From the NCBI RefSeq assembly GCF_000720485.1, contig NZ_JOAX01000025.1, positions 124,001 through 188,000 of the forward strand: 64,000 bases of DNA. The letters run 5' to 3'. The stretch's first letter is position 1; the number at the start of each line of letters is the position of its first letter. Source of the DNA: Streptomyces ochraceiscleroticus. GTDB lineage: Bacteria; Actinomycetota; Actinomycetes; Streptomycetales; Streptomycetaceae. A model generated the notes under the pieces. That model was not told the DNA's origin. It was given only the letters and a program-made list of their open reading frames with translations, and ran no database searches. Below are positions 7,471 through 15,235 of this stretch, piece by piece. Position numbers and translations under genes: made by a program.

Positions 7471-9123
7471 CTACGGGTGAGCGTCGGCGTCCGCTGACGT
7501 ACCCGGTGATGTACTCCGTGACGTACCCGGCACGTGAGCGTCCGCCGCGTGCGTGCCCTGGCCGTGCGCCGAGCCCAGTACGCCCAGCCCGCGCGTGGGC
7601 CCCTGGCAGCCCTGGGCCGCCGCGATGCCCAGGGCCACGAGCAGCGTCACCGTCACGAACACGATGAGCCGCTGGCGCAGCAGTCTGCGGTCCGGGCCCG
7701 CCGGGCGGCGGCCGCCCGAGGTCGTCCTGGCCGGACGTGAACCGTTTCGCCCAGCCGACCGCGCGCCCGGCACCCGGCCCGGCGCCCGGCCGCCGGAGCG
7801 CCCGTTGGAGTGCGGCCCCGAGGACCGGCCGTTCGATCCGGTCCCCGCTGACCTGCCGTTGGAGCCCGGAGAGGCCGAGCGGCCGTTGGAGCCCGCCGGT
7901 GCCGTCCGGCCGTTGGAGCCGGGGGAGGCCGAGCGGCCGTTGGACCCGGCCGGCGCGGACCGGCCGTTGGAGCCGGGGGAGGCCGAGCGGCCGTTGGAGC
8001 CCGCCGGTGCCGACCGGCCGTTGGAACCCGCCGCCTGCCGTCCGCCGTTCGCGCCCGGCCCCGGGGGCCAGCCGTCGTGCGTGCCCGCCGCCGACCGCGA
8101 ACCGGCCGGGCGGGAGACCGAGGGGCGCGAGGAGGACTGCGGGCGCGGCGTGCCCGTACCGTGCCCCGGCGTGTGCCGCTCGTCCGCGCGCTGGCGTACG
8201 AAGTCCTCCGCCCGGCGCCCGCCGGGCCGCTCGGGCCCGCCCCGCTCCGTACGGAGCAGCGTCTCGCCAGGCAGCCCGTCCACCGGGCCGTCGGACAGCC
8301 CGTGCGCCTCCCGCGCGGCGATCTCCTTCAGCCGCAGCGACAGCGTCAGCGTGCTCGGCCGCTCGGCCGGGTCCTTGGCCAGACAGCCGGCCACCAGCGG
8401 CGCCAGCGCCTCCGGCACCCCGGCGAGCTGCGCCTCCTCGTGCACGACGCGGTAGAGCATGACCTCGGAACTGCCGTGTCCGAAGGGCGAGTCCGCGGTA
8501 CAGGCGTACGCCAGCGTGGCCCCCAGCGCGAAGATGTCCGTGGCGGGCGTGACGGCCGCGCCGCGCACCTGCTCGGGCGCCAGAAAGCCGGGCGAGCCGA
8601 CGGCCGTGCCGACGTGCGTGAGCGTGCTCGCGCCGGTCGCCCAGGCGATGCCGAAGTCGATGATCCGGGGCCCCTTGGGGGACAGCAGGATGTTCGACGG
8701 CTTCAAGTCACGGTGGACCACGCCCGCGTCGTGGACGGCGAGCAGCCCTTCGGAGAGCGCGGCGCCGATCGTGGCGACCTGCGCCGGGGGCAGCGGGCCC
8801 TCGTCGTTGACCTTGTCGTGCAGCGAGGGACCCGGGACGTACTGGGTCGCGAACCACGGCCGGTCCGCGTCCAGGTCGGCCGCCACCAGCCGCGCCGTGC
8901 AGCCGCCCCGGATGCGCCGCGCGGCCTGCACCTCGCGCGCGAACCGGGAGCGGAACTCGTGGTCCTCGGCCAGGTCCGGGCGGATCACCTTCAGGGCCAC
9001 CCGCTGGCCGCGCTTGTCGGACCCGAGGTAGACCACGCCCATCCCGCCGGCGCCCAGCCGGCGGTGCAGCCGGAACGAGCCGACGACCCGCGGATCCTCG
9101 CGCCGGAGCCGCATCATCGCCAT
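7471..9123 (-). CDS. Membrane-anchored Hanks-type Ser/Thr protein kinase with repetitive linker
   Basis: A 550-residue kinase. The catalytic domain has the glycine loop GAGGMGVVY (24-32), Lys45 in VALK, the catalytic HRDLKPSN (137-144, Asp139), DFG at 156-158 and the LAPEQ segment. A Ser/Gly/Arg-rich linker follows, holding nine near-identical 9-residue units (GSNGRSAPA type). One transmembrane helix at about 485-505 (LIVFVTVTLLVALGIAAA) and a short external tail rich in Ser/Thr/Pro complete the protein. No PASTA domain is present, so it is not a PknB-type wall sensor. ATG 9123 is preceded by a GGGGAC-containing site. It faces the upstream region that carries the phased GTCAC array. Confidence 0.93.
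   Translation of the reverse strand: MAMMRLRREDPRVVGSFRLHRRLGAGGMGVVYLGSDKRGQRVALKVIRPDLAEDHEFRSRFAREVQAARRIRGGCTARLVAADLDADRPWFATQYVPGPSLHDKVNDEGPLPPAQVATIGAALSEGLLAVHDAGVVHRDLKPSNILLSPKGPRIIDFGIAWATGASTLTHVGTAVGSPGFLAPEQVRGAAVTPATDIFALGATLAYACTADSPFGHGSSEVMLYRVVHEEAQLAGVPEALAPLVAGCLAKDPAERPSTLTLSLRLKEIAAREAHGLSDGPVDGLPGETLLRTERGGPERPGGRRAEDFVRQRADERHTPGHGTGTPRPQSSSRPSVSRPAGSRSAAGTHDGWPPGPGANGGRQAAGSNGRSAPAGSNGRSASPGSNGRSAPAGSNGRSASPGSNGRTAPAGSNGRSASPGSNGRSAGTGSNGRSSGPHSNGRSGGRAPGRVPGARSAGRNGSRPARTTSGGRRPAGPDRRLLRQRLIVFVTVTLLVALGIAAAQGCQGPTRGLGVLGSAHGQGTHAADAHVPGTSRSTSPGTSADADAHP
7801..8030 (-). repeat. 27-bp coding tandem repeats in the kinase linker
   Basis: Eight GSNGR units and one HSNGR unit, each nine codons apart, with alternating APA and ASP endings. 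The DNA units are nearly identical too (for example CCGTTGGAGCCCGCCGG on the plus strand), so they arose by recent tandem duplication rather than convergence. The array lies between the kinase domain and the membrane helix. Confidence 0.85.
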
Positions 9124-9465
9124 GTCCGTCCCCTACCTGCGGTGGGGAGGCCCCACTCCGCTGCATCCGTCTGACGTGCCACAGCTTACGGATTGACGGG
9201 GCGTCGCGCTGTCAGGCCGCGCATGCGTCGGCCATGGATTGCCGGCGGCGCGCGTGCGGGGTGCGCGGCGGACCCGGAATCGGCGTCCCTGCGCGCGGAG
9301 TTCCGGGCCGCGCCCCCAAGCGTCGGCCGCAGCAGGGAGTTTGGCGCGCGGACGGGTGGCGGTTGGTCGGCGGTGCCGCCGCGGGGTACCGGGACGGCGT
9401 GGCCCGGTGCGGGGCGGTGGTCCGGCCCACGGGCCGGGCGGGTGGCAGGCGGGGGAGCGGCGCGC

Positions 9466-9515
9466 GTGACCGAAGTCACGTGAAAGGGCCGTCACCGGGC
9501 GTCACCGGACGTCAC
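9466..9515. promoter_or_regulatory. Candidate operator: GTGAC/GTCAC palindrome and three helically phased GTCAC repeats
   Basis: GTGACCGAAGTCAC at 9466-9479 is a palindrome that fits the GTG-N6-GNCAC pattern I recall for Streptomyces Crp. It is followed by GTCACCGGGC, GTCACCGGAC and GTCACCGGGC at 9491, 9501 and 9511, exactly one helical turn apart. The arrangement suggests a cooperative binding site for a regulator, which could be Crp or something else. Confidence 0.4.
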
Positions 9516-9675
9516 CGGGCACAGTCGGGCACTCCCTCCGGGATCTCCCCGAAAGCCGGTACCGGATCTCCACCCACAGGAGTAGACGCGGGGCCGTTCC
9601 GTCATCCTCCTGGAGGCCCGCCGATCGGTACGTCGGGCTGACGTACCGGGGCCGCCGGCTGCCTAATGTGGAGGT

Positions 9676-9724
9676 CAGCGGTGGGCGCAAGCACTCGTCC
9701 CCCGAGGTTGGACGCCCACCGCTG
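9676..9724 (+). other. 12-bp inverted repeat in the leader of the small membrane protein gene
   Basis: CAGCGGTGGGCG (9676-9687) and CGCCCACCGCTG (9713-9724) are perfect complements with a 25-base loop. It ends 24 bases before the ATG at 9749 and begins just after a TAATGT -10-like hexamer. In RNA it would form a stable hairpin in the 5' leader. It could instead be a protein binding site. Confidence 0.5.
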
Positions 9725-9748
9725 CCAGGACGAACGGGAGACGGGGCG

Positions 9749-9976
9749 ATGGCGGACACGGCGGGACGCACGGTTCTCCGTACGCACACGGCTCTCCGTA
9801 CGCAGGGGCGCAGGATGGCTGCCGCGTCCGGCGGCCGGCAGCCTTCCGGCACCCGCCATCCGCTGGTGGCGGTGGCCATGGTGCTGCCCCTGGCGGCGCT
9901 GCTGACCGTCGTCTTCGGCGGCTGGGAAGCCGTCGTCACACAGGCGTCGTCCGTGGCCGGAATGCTGGGGCGCTGA
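9749..9976 (+). CDS. Small single-pass membrane protein, unknown function
   Basis: A 75-residue product beginning MADTAGRTVLRTHTALRTQG. Residues about 1-38 are basic and polar; residues about 39-58 (LVAVAMVLPLAALLTVVFGG) form a membrane helix; a short tail follows. ATG 9749 is preceded by GGGAGACGGGG, a usable ribosome site. Codon use is GC-rich at third positions as in neighbouring genes. I do not recognise a family. The long structured region upstream and the clear terminator downstream (10087) suggest a single-gene unit. Confidence 0.6.
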   Translation: MADTAGRTVLRTHTALRTQGRRMAAASGGRQPSGTRHPLVAVAMVLPLAALLTVVFGGWEAVVTQASSVAGMLGR

Positions 9977-10286
9977 CGCGCCCGGTCCCGGAAGAGCGGT
10001 CCGGGACCGGAGGCGTACGGCGCTCCGGGGACAAGCCTCCGGCCGATTGACCCCGTGGGGACGGGGGTGCGGCGGACGGCACGAACGGCCGGGCATCTGG
10101 GGAGATGCCCGGCCTTCGCGCGTCCGGAGCCGGAACGCCGGGTGCCAGAACCAGCCGCCGGGTGCACGGCCCTCACGTACACCCAGGCCCCTCGCATACG
10201 CCCAGGTCGCGCTGCGTACGATCCCTGCGGCGGGGCCGGCCGGAGCGCTCTGCGCGAAACGGATCCGTACGCACCGAGGGGGAACG
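9977..10286. other. 310-bp intergenic region holding one strong terminator
   Basis: Apart from the hairpin at 10087-10116 and the leader of the phosphotransferase gene, I see nothing here: no open frame with convincing start or codon use and no repeat. Confidence 0.6.
10087..10116 (+). terminator. Intrinsic terminator after the small membrane protein gene
   Basis: A perfect 12-bp stem (GGCCGGGCATCT with AGATGCCCGGCC) closed by a GGGG loop and followed by TTCG. U-tract is short, as usual in Streptomyces. Confidence 0.75.
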
Positions 10287-11213
10287 ATGTCCCGCGCCCT
10301 GATACGCCGCCTCGCGGCGCTCACCGAAGCCTCCGGTCCCGAGGACCCCGTCGTCCTCGCCGATCGGCCCGACGGCACCGTGGTCGGCGGCGCGCGCACC
10401 GTCGCCAAGGCGCACGCGCCCGACTGCGACGCCGCCGCGCTCGCCGTCCGGCTGCGCATCGCCGCCCATCCCCGCCTGCACGGCACGCTGCTGCCCCCGC
10501 TGCCCGTCACGGGCCCGGACGGCTACCTCCTCCGGTACGACGACGGCCGCCCGCTCACCCGCTGGCCGTACGGCCGGCCGGTCGCGCCGGACGACCCGGA
10601 CGCCGCACCCTGGGAGGACGCGGCCCGGCTCCTCGCCCGGCTGCACGCCGTGGACCCGGCGACGCTGCCCGGCCCGGTCCCGCCGATGCGCGGCCCGGCG
10701 AAGGCCGCCCGCGCGCTGGCCCGGATGCGGACCGCGCCCGCCGCCGCCGTACCGTGCCTGGCGGCCGCGGCACGCGCCGTCGAGGGCGGCTGGGCCGCGC
10801 TGCCACCCTGGGCGCGCGACGAGGCGCCCGCGCCGGGCCCCGGCCTGCTCTGCCACGGCGACCTGCACCTGGGCCAGCTCGTGCGGCACCCCGTGCCGGA
10901 CGGGCGCTGGCTGCTCATCGACGTCGACGACCTCGGCGTGGGGGAGGCCGGCTGGGACCTCGCCCGGCCTGCCGCCTGGTTCGCGAGCGGCCTGCTCGCC
11001 CCCGAGGTGTGGGCACGGTTCCTCGGCGCGTACCGGGCCGCCGGCGGCCGCGCCGTACGCCCCGACGGCGATCCCTGGCCGGAACTGGACGTCCCCGCCC
11101 GCGCCCTGACGGTCCAGACCGCAGCCCTGTCCCTCGCCAAGGCCGCCCAGGAAGGCCGCCCGCTGGACGAGGTGGAGACCGCGCTCGTCGACTCCTGCGC
11201 GCGCATGGCCTGA
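10287..11213 (+). CDS. Aminoglycoside/choline phosphotransferase-like kinase
   Basis: A 308-residue protein of the APH fold. The catalytic loop reads CHGDLHLGQ (about residues 189-197) and the metal-binding segment LLIDVDDLGVGEAGWDLA (about 209-226) replaces DFG, as in the family. The N-terminal lobe is short. Such proteins phosphorylate small hydroxylated compounds or act as kinase-like proteins of unknown substrate; resistance cannot be inferred. ATG 10287 has GAGGGGGA about 5 bases upstream. It stands alone between a terminator upstream and the zinc-ribbon gene downstream. Confidence 0.8.
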   Translation: MSRALIRRLAALTEASGPEDPVVLADRPDGTVVGGARTVAKAHAPDCDAAALAVRLRIAAHPRLHGTLLPPLPVTGPDGYLLRYDDGRPLTRWPYGRPVAPDDPDAAPWEDAARLLARLHAVDPATLPGPVPPMRGPAKAARALARMRTAPAAAVPCLAAAARAVEGGWAALPPWARDEAPAPGPGLLCHGDLHLGQLVRHPVPDGRWLLIDVDDLGVGEAGWDLARPAAWFASGLLAPEVWARFLGAYRAAGGRAVRPDGDPWPELDVPARALTVQTAALSLAKAAQEGRPLDEVETALVDSCARMA

Positions 11214-11373
11214 TGACACCTGCTCCGGCGACAGGCCGCCGTACACGTGGTCTGGTGACAAGCTGTTACGTACCGGGGCAGTTGAGGCGCGATTCGAGTC
11301 GTAGGGTGAACACACCAACGGCGGACGGAGGTTCCGTCGCCGCCGCCGTGCGATCAGTAGGAGTTGAGCCGAC

Positions 11374-11661
11374 ATGCAGTGTCCCAAGTGCCATGCGCCG
11401 ATGCACACGTACAACCGCAACGGGGTCCAGATCGAGCAGTGCGCGGGCTGCCGGGGAATCTTCCTGGACTACGGCGAGCTGGAGTCGCTGACCCGACTGG
11501 AGTCCCAGTGGACGCAGCAGGCCCCGCCGCCCCCGCCCGCCGCCCCCGCACCGCAGGCGTACCCGGCCGCGCCGGCCTGGGGCGCCCCGCACCAAGGCCA
11601 CCACGGGCACCACGGACATCACGGCCACCGCAGCTTCGGCCGGATGCTCTTCTCCTCCTGA
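11374..11661 (+). CDS. TFIIB-type zinc-ribbon protein with His-rich tail
   Basis: A 95-residue protein. Residues 3-40 hold CPKCHAPM and CAGCRGIFLDYGELE, the two Cys pairs of a zf-TFIIB zinc ribbon. A Pro/Ala-rich link follows, then a tail with repeated HHGHHGH and a final RSFGRMLFSS. Family members are common and small in actinobacteria; the role is unknown. The His tail could bind metal. The ATG lies 9 bases after a GTAGGAG-type site, and a strong hairpin follows the stop. Confidence 0.85.
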   Translation: MQCPKCHAPMHTYNRNGVQIEQCAGCRGIFLDYGELESLTRLESQWTQQAPPPPPAAPAPQAYPAAPAWGAPHQGHHGHHGHHGHRSFGRMLFSS

Positions 11662-11676
11662 GTGAGGAACGCAGAA

Positions 11677-11706
11677 GGGCCGGAGCGGATGCTCCGGCCC
11701 TCTTGC
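11677..11706 (+). terminator. Intrinsic terminator after the zinc-ribbon gene
   Basis: A 10-bp perfect stem (GGGCCGGAGC / GCTCCGGCCC) with a GGAT loop, followed by TCTTGCTT. It also lies just beyond the 3' end of the minus-strand tRNA cluster and may stop transcription from both sides. Confidence 0.75.
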
Positions 11707-11714
11707 TTGCCGTG

Positions 11715-11786
11715 TGGACGATACTGGGATTGAACCAGTGACCTCTTCCGTGTCAGGGAAGCGCTCTCCCGCTGAGCTAATCGTCC
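11715..11786 (-). tRNA. tRNA-Val (GAC), copy 1
   Basis: A 72-base cloverleaf on the minus strand: acceptor GGACGAT/ATCGTCC, D arm from TAGCTCAGCGGGAGAGC, anticodon arm CTTCC-CTGACAC-GGAAG with anticodon GAC, T arm with GGTTCAATCC. The 3' CCA is not encoded. It is the last of a five-gene tRNA cluster. Confidence 0.97.
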
Positions 11787-11829
11787 TCGGGACCACGGCC
11801 ACTCCGGGGAGCGGACCATGGGCACTGCG

Positions 11830-11901
11830 TGCGCGATACTGGGATTGAACCAGTGACCTCTTCCGTGTCAGGGAAGCGCTCTCCCGCTGAGCTAATCGCG
11901 C
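11830..11901 (-). tRNA. tRNA-Val (GAC), copy 2 with altered acceptor stem
   Basis: The same 72-base body and GAC anticodon as its two neighbours, but the acceptor stem is GCGCGAT/ATCGCGC. Both strands of the stem changed together, so pairing is kept. CCA is not encoded. Confidence 0.97.
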
Positions 11902-11955
11902 GGGATCGATCCTTATTAGATCATGGTCTCTGCGGACCGTGATCCTTGGGATCAG

Positions 11956-12027
11956 TGGACGATACTGGGATTGAACCAGTGACCTCTTCCGTGTCAGGGA
12001 AGCGCTCTCCCGCTGAGCTAATCGTCC
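11956..12027 (-). tRNA. tRNA-Val (GAC), copy 3
   Basis: A 72-base tRNA identical in the cloverleaf to copy 1: acceptor GGACGAT/ATCGTCC, anticodon GAC, no encoded CCA. It lies only 4 bases after the end of tRNA-Cys in the direction of transcription. Confidence 0.97.
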
Positions 12028-12031
12028 TTGG

Positions 12032-12102
12032 AGGTGGAGACGGGATTTGAACCCGTGTAGACGGCTTTGCAGGCCGTTGCCTCGCCTCTCGGCCACTCCA
12101 CC
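12032..12102 (-). tRNA. tRNA-Cys (GCA)
   Basis: A 71-base tRNA: acceptor GGTGGAG/CTCCACC, discriminator U as required for cysteine, anticodon loop CTGCAAA with GCA, T arm ACGGG-TTCAAAT-CCCGT. CCA is not encoded. In the same cluster as Gly and Val tRNAs. Confidence 0.97.
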
Positions 12103-12137
12103 TGGAGTGCAGGGGTTCGGGAAGATCCCCCACTCAG

Positions 12138-12210
12138 AGCGGACAACGAGGCTCGAACTCGCGACCTCAACCTTGGCAAGGTTGCGCTCTACCAACTGAG
12201 CTATGTCCGC
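12138..12210 (-). tRNA. tRNA-Gly (GCC)
   Basis: A 73-base tRNA: acceptor GCGGACA/TGTCCGC, anticodon arm CAACC-TTGCCAA-GGTTG with GCC, T arm GCGAG-TTCGAGC-CTCGT. It is the first gene of the Gly-Cys-Val-Val-Val cluster. Confidence 0.97.
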
Positions 12211-12223
12211 AGGTGCCTCCCTC

Positions 12224-12229
12224 AGACTA
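12224..12229 (-). promoter_or_regulatory. Candidate -10 element of the tRNA cluster
   Basis: On the minus strand TAGTCT lies 13 bases before the 5' end of tRNA-Gly. No good -35 is visible at 17-18 bases further upstream, so this is a weak call based on position. Confidence 0.35.
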
Positions 12230-12386
12230 CCGCCTGAGAGCTGCTGTCTTCGGTCGGCTTCCGCTTTTCGCTTCCGCGTCCCGGCGACGTGTTGAACTCT
12301 AGCGGATTCCTGGGCCAGTACAAAAACGCGTTTGTGCAGCGTGCTGCGGTGCGAGCCAGACCGGGGCGGCACCGGGGGCGCCGTCC

Positions 12387-12392
12387 TAGACT
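12387..12392 (+). promoter_or_regulatory. Candidate -10 of pabB (leaderless start)
   Basis: TAGACT ends 7 bases before the GTG at 12400. This places the transcription start at or next to the start codon, the usual layout of leaderless genes in Streptomyces. No clear -35 is seen. Confidence 0.45.
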
Positions 12393-12399
12393 CAGCGGC

Positions 12400-13464
12400 G
12401 TGCCCGACCTCCCTCCTCTGGCCCGCTTCGGCGGCCTGATCGCCTCCGACCTGCGCGATGTCACCAGCGACCCCGCCGCCCTGGACTCCACCGGCTGGTG
12501 GGCCGTGGTGGCCGACTTCGAGGGCCGCCTCGTGTGCGCGCGCTTCGGAGACGTACGGGAGGACGCGGGCGGCGCCGCAGGCCCTGCCCGCGGCGCGTGG
12601 CGCGGACCCGCGCGCGACGCTTGGACCAGCTCCCTGGACCGCGCTGCCTACACCGCGGGCGTACGCCGGATACGCGAGCACATCGCGGCCGGCGAGGTCT
12701 ACCAGGCGAACCTCTGCCGAATTCTCTCCGCGCCGCTGCCCGACCCCGAGCGCGCGGACGTGGACGCGCTGACCGCGCTGCTGGCCCGCGGCAACCCCGC
12801 GCCGTACGCAGGAACGGTCCGCCTCCCCGCGCACGGCGTCGAGGTCGCCACCGCCTCGCCCGAGCTCTACCTGCGCCGCGACGGCCGCACCGTCGAGTCC
12901 GGACCCATCAAGGGCACCGGCCGCACCGCCGATGACCTGCTGGAGAAGGACCACGCCGAGAACGTGATGATCGTCGACCTGGTCCGCAACGACATGGGAC
13001 GGGTCTGCGCCACCGGCTCGGTCACCGTCCCCGCGCTCTGCGCCGTCGAGGCCCACCCCGGCCTGGTCCACCTGGTCTCCACCGTCCGCGGCGAACTCCG
13101 CGCCGGCGCAGGCTGGCCCGAGCTGCTGATCGGCACCTTCCCGCCCGGGTCCGTCACCGGCGCGCCCAAGCGCAGCGCCCTGGACATCATCGAGACACTG
13201 GAGACCGCGCCCCGCGGCCCGTACTGCGGCGGCATCGGCTGGGTCGACGCCGACCGCGGCACCGGCGAGCTCGCCGTCGGCATCCGCACCTTCTGGATCG
13301 ACCGGCAGACCGCCGCCGGGCCCGTCCTGCGCTTCGGTACCGGCGCCGGCATCACCTGGGGCTCCGACCCCGACCGCGAATGGGACGAGACCGAACTCAA
13401 GGCGGCGCGGCTGCTGGCGGTAGCGTCGGAGACGTACGAGACAACTGGAGGAGCGACGCGATGA
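12400..13464 (+). CDS. pabB: Chorismate-binding enzyme: aminodeoxychorismate synthase component I
   Basis: A 354-residue member of the anthranilate synthase/PabB chorismate-binding family. Characteristic stretches in the C-terminal half are ASPELYLRRDGRTVESGPIKGT, ENVMIVDLVRNDMGRVC, GSVTGAPKRSALDIIE and the PYCGGIGWVDADRG turn. It aminates chorismate, with a glutaminase partner not seen here, to 4-amino-4-deoxychorismate for folate. GTG 12400 is chosen because a -10-like TAGACT sits 7 bases before it; upstream in-frame codons would add 37 residues of Arg-rich sequence. The next gene overlaps it by ATGA and encodes a PabC-like lyase, which decides PabB over anthranilate synthase. Confidence 0.85.
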   Translation: MPDLPPLARFGGLIASDLRDVTSDPAALDSTGWWAVVADFEGRLVCARFGDVREDAGGAAGPARGAWRGPARDAWTSSLDRAAYTAGVRRIREHIAAGEVYQANLCRILSAPLPDPERADVDALTALLARGNPAPYAGTVRLPAHGVEVATASPELYLRRDGRTVESGPIKGTGRTADDLLEKDHAENVMIVDLVRNDMGRVCATGSVTVPALCAVEAHPGLVHLVSTVRGELRAGAGWPELLIGTFPPGSVTGAPKRSALDIIETLETAPRGPYCGGIGWVDADRGTGELAVGIRTFWIDRQTAAGPVLRFGTGAGITWGSDPDREWDETELKAARLLAVASETYETTGGATR

Positions 13465-14285
13465 AGATCTGGCTCGACGGGGAGCTGCGGGACGCCGACA
13501 GCGCCCGGGTCTCCGTCTTCGATCACGGGCTGACGGTCGGCGACGGCGTCTTCGAGACCCTGAAGGCGGAGAACGGCCGCGCCTTCGCGCTCACCCGGCA
13601 CCTCCACCGGCTGACCTCGTCGGCGCGGGGCCTCGGCCTGCCCGACCCCGACCTGGACGAAGTACGCCGCGCCTGCGACGCCGTGCTCGCCGCCAACCCC
13701 ATGCCGCTCGGCCGGCTGCGCATCACCTACACCGGCGGCCACTCGCCGCTCGGCTCCGACCGCGGCGAGGCGGGCCCCACCCTCGTCGTCGCGCTCGGCG
13801 AGAGCACCCGCAGGCCGGACACCACGGCGACCGTCACCGTCCCCTGGACCCGCAACGAACGCGGCGCGCTGACCGGCCTGAAGACCACCTCGTACGCGGA
13901 GAACGTCGTCGCGCTCGCCCGCGCCCGGCAGCACGGCGCCTCCGAGGCGCTCTTCGCCAACACCGTGGGGCAGCTCTGCGAGGGCACCGGCTCCAACGTC
14001 TTCGTCGTGCTCGACGGCGAACTGCACACCCCGCCGCTGGAATCCGGCTGCCTGGCCGGCATCACCCGCGCGCTGACCGTCGAATGGACCGGCGCCAAGG
14101 AGACCGACCTGCCGTTCGCCGCCCTGGAGCAGGCCGAGGAGATCTTCCTGACCTCCACACTGCGCGACGTCCAGGCGGTCACCCGCAACGACGCCCGGCA
14201 GCTCGGCGACGGCCCCGGCCCGGTCACCGCCAAGGCCATGCGGATCTTCGCCGAACGGTCCGCCGCGGACTTCGATCCGCGCTGA
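13461..14285 (+). CDS. pabC: Aminodeoxychorismate lyase (class IV aminotransferase fold)
   Basis: A 274-residue PLP enzyme. FDHGLTVGDGVFETL near the N-terminus and the Lys141 in LTGLKTTSYAENV are the class IV signature and PLP-binding lysine; EGTGSNVFVVLDG and PPLESGCLAGITR bind cofactor phosphate. With the preceding gene it would convert chorismate to 4-aminobenzoate and pyruvate. The start ATG overlaps the pabB stop (ATGA), so translation is probably coupled. A branched-chain or D-amino acid aminotransferase role is possible from fold alone, but the pairing with pabB argues for lyase. Confidence 0.85.
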   Translation: MKIWLDGELRDADSARVSVFDHGLTVGDGVFETLKAENGRAFALTRHLHRLTSSARGLGLPDPDLDEVRRACDAVLAANPMPLGRLRITYTGGHSPLGSDRGEAGPTLVVALGESTRRPDTTATVTVPWTRNERGALTGLKTTSYAENVVALARARQHGASEALFANTVGQLCEGTGSNVFVVLDGELHTPPLESGCLAGITRALTVEWTGAKETDLPFAALEQAEEIFLTSTLRDVQAVTRNDARQLGDGPGPVTAKAMRIFAERSAADFDPR

Positions 14286-14364
14286 GCACGGCGCCGGAGC
14301 CCGGTCGCCGAGGACTGCCGGCCGGGCCGATGACTGAGGAGCCGTACGCGGGTAGAACAACAGC

Positions 14365-15195
14365 GTGACCACAACGCTGCGCCCCACCGGACCGGAAGAG
14401 CGCCAGGAGGGCGGCGTCCGGGCCCGTACGTACGACGTCTGCGTCAACAGCCGCCCCGTGGGGCGGCTCCGGCTCGCCACCGACCCGCGCGCCGCACTGC
14501 CCACCGGCCGCCTCGCCGACCTGTGGATAGCCGAGCCCGACCGGCGGCGCGGCCGCGCCACCGTCGCCGCCCTCGCCGCCGAGGAAGTGCTGCGCGGCTG
14601 GGGCTGCCGGCGCATCGAGTTCCTCGTGCCCGCCGGCGCGACGCCCGCGCTGCGGCTGAGCGCGGCGCTCGGCTACACCGAGCGCGCCCGCCGGATGCGC
14701 AAGGAGCTCACCAACCCGCCCGCGCTGCCTCCCGGGAGCGTCGACCGGCCGCTGGACGACGCGGAGTACCCCACTTGGCTCGCGGCAGCGCAGGACGAGT
14801 ACGTACAGGCCATGGTCCGGCAGGGCGCGTCGGCCGAGCGCGCCGCCGAGCTGGCGGACGCCGACCACCGGCTGCTGCTGTCCGACGGCCCGCACACCCC
14901 CGGACAGAGCCTGCGCGTGCTGCGCCACGAGGGCACGGACGTGGGCACGGTCTGGACCGCGCTGCACGCACCGGGACAGCCGGGCGGTTACGTGTACGAC
15001 GTGCGGGTCACGCCCGGGCACCGCGGACGCGGCCATGGACGCACCCTGATGGGGATAGCCGAGCGGGAGTGCCTGGCGGCGGGCAGCCATCACCTCGGCC
15101 TGAACGTCTACGCCGACAACCCGACAGCGCGCGGGCTGTACGAGTCCCTCGGGTACCGCGTCATGGACCACCGGCTCTCGAAGCCACTGCTGTGA
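14365..15195 (+). CDS. Tandem GNAT N-acetyltransferase
   Basis: A 276-residue protein with two GNAT-like halves. The first (about residues 25-115) has the acceptor-side ADLWIAEPDRRRGRAT and ends in LSAALGYTERARRM. The second (about 185-276) is complete: VYDVRVTPGHRGRGHGRTLM with the Arg/Gly acetyl-CoA loop, then LNVYADNPTARGLYESLGYRV. Duplicated GNAT proteins often have only one active site; here the second has the better CoA loop. GTG 14365 follows a TAGAAC -10-like hexamer by 6 bases, suggesting a leaderless mRNA. The substrate is unknown. Confidence 0.82.
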   Translation: MTTTLRPTGPEERQEGGVRARTYDVCVNSRPVGRLRLATDPRAALPTGRLADLWIAEPDRRRGRATVAALAAEEVLRGWGCRRIEFLVPAGATPALRLSAALGYTERARRMRKELTNPPALPPGSVDRPLDDAEYPTWLAAAQDEYVQAMVRQGASAERAAELADADHRLLLSDGPHTPGQSLRVLRHEGTDVGTVWTALHAPGQPGGYVYDVRVTPGHRGRGHGRTLMGIAERECLAAGSHHLGLNVYADNPTARGLYESLGYRVMDHRLSKPLL

Positions 15196-15235
15196 GCAGC
15201 GCGCCGAGCCGTCCGGTGGTGAGCGGCCGCTGAGG

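Larger units (their letters stand above)
9124..9748. other. 625-bp intergenic region between divergent kinase and small membrane protein genes
   Basis: I find no supportable gene here. It holds a GTGAC/GTCAC palindrome and a triple GTCACCGG array (9466-9515), a weak -10-like TAATGT (9664-9669) and a 12-bp inverted repeat (9676-9724) in front of the small membrane protein gene. The kinase promoter should also lie here, but I see no clear -35/-10 pair for it. Confidence 0.6.

Noticed and set aside
12320..12335. Palindrome ACAAAAACGCGTTTGT before pabB
   Set aside because: Imperfect outside the central ten bases and no known factor; it lies upstream of the leaderless start and might matter, but support is too weak.
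11266..13071. A 601-codon minus-strand frame running through the tRNA cluster
   Set aside because: It reads through five tRNA genes and antisense of pabB; typical shadow translation of tRNA sequence.
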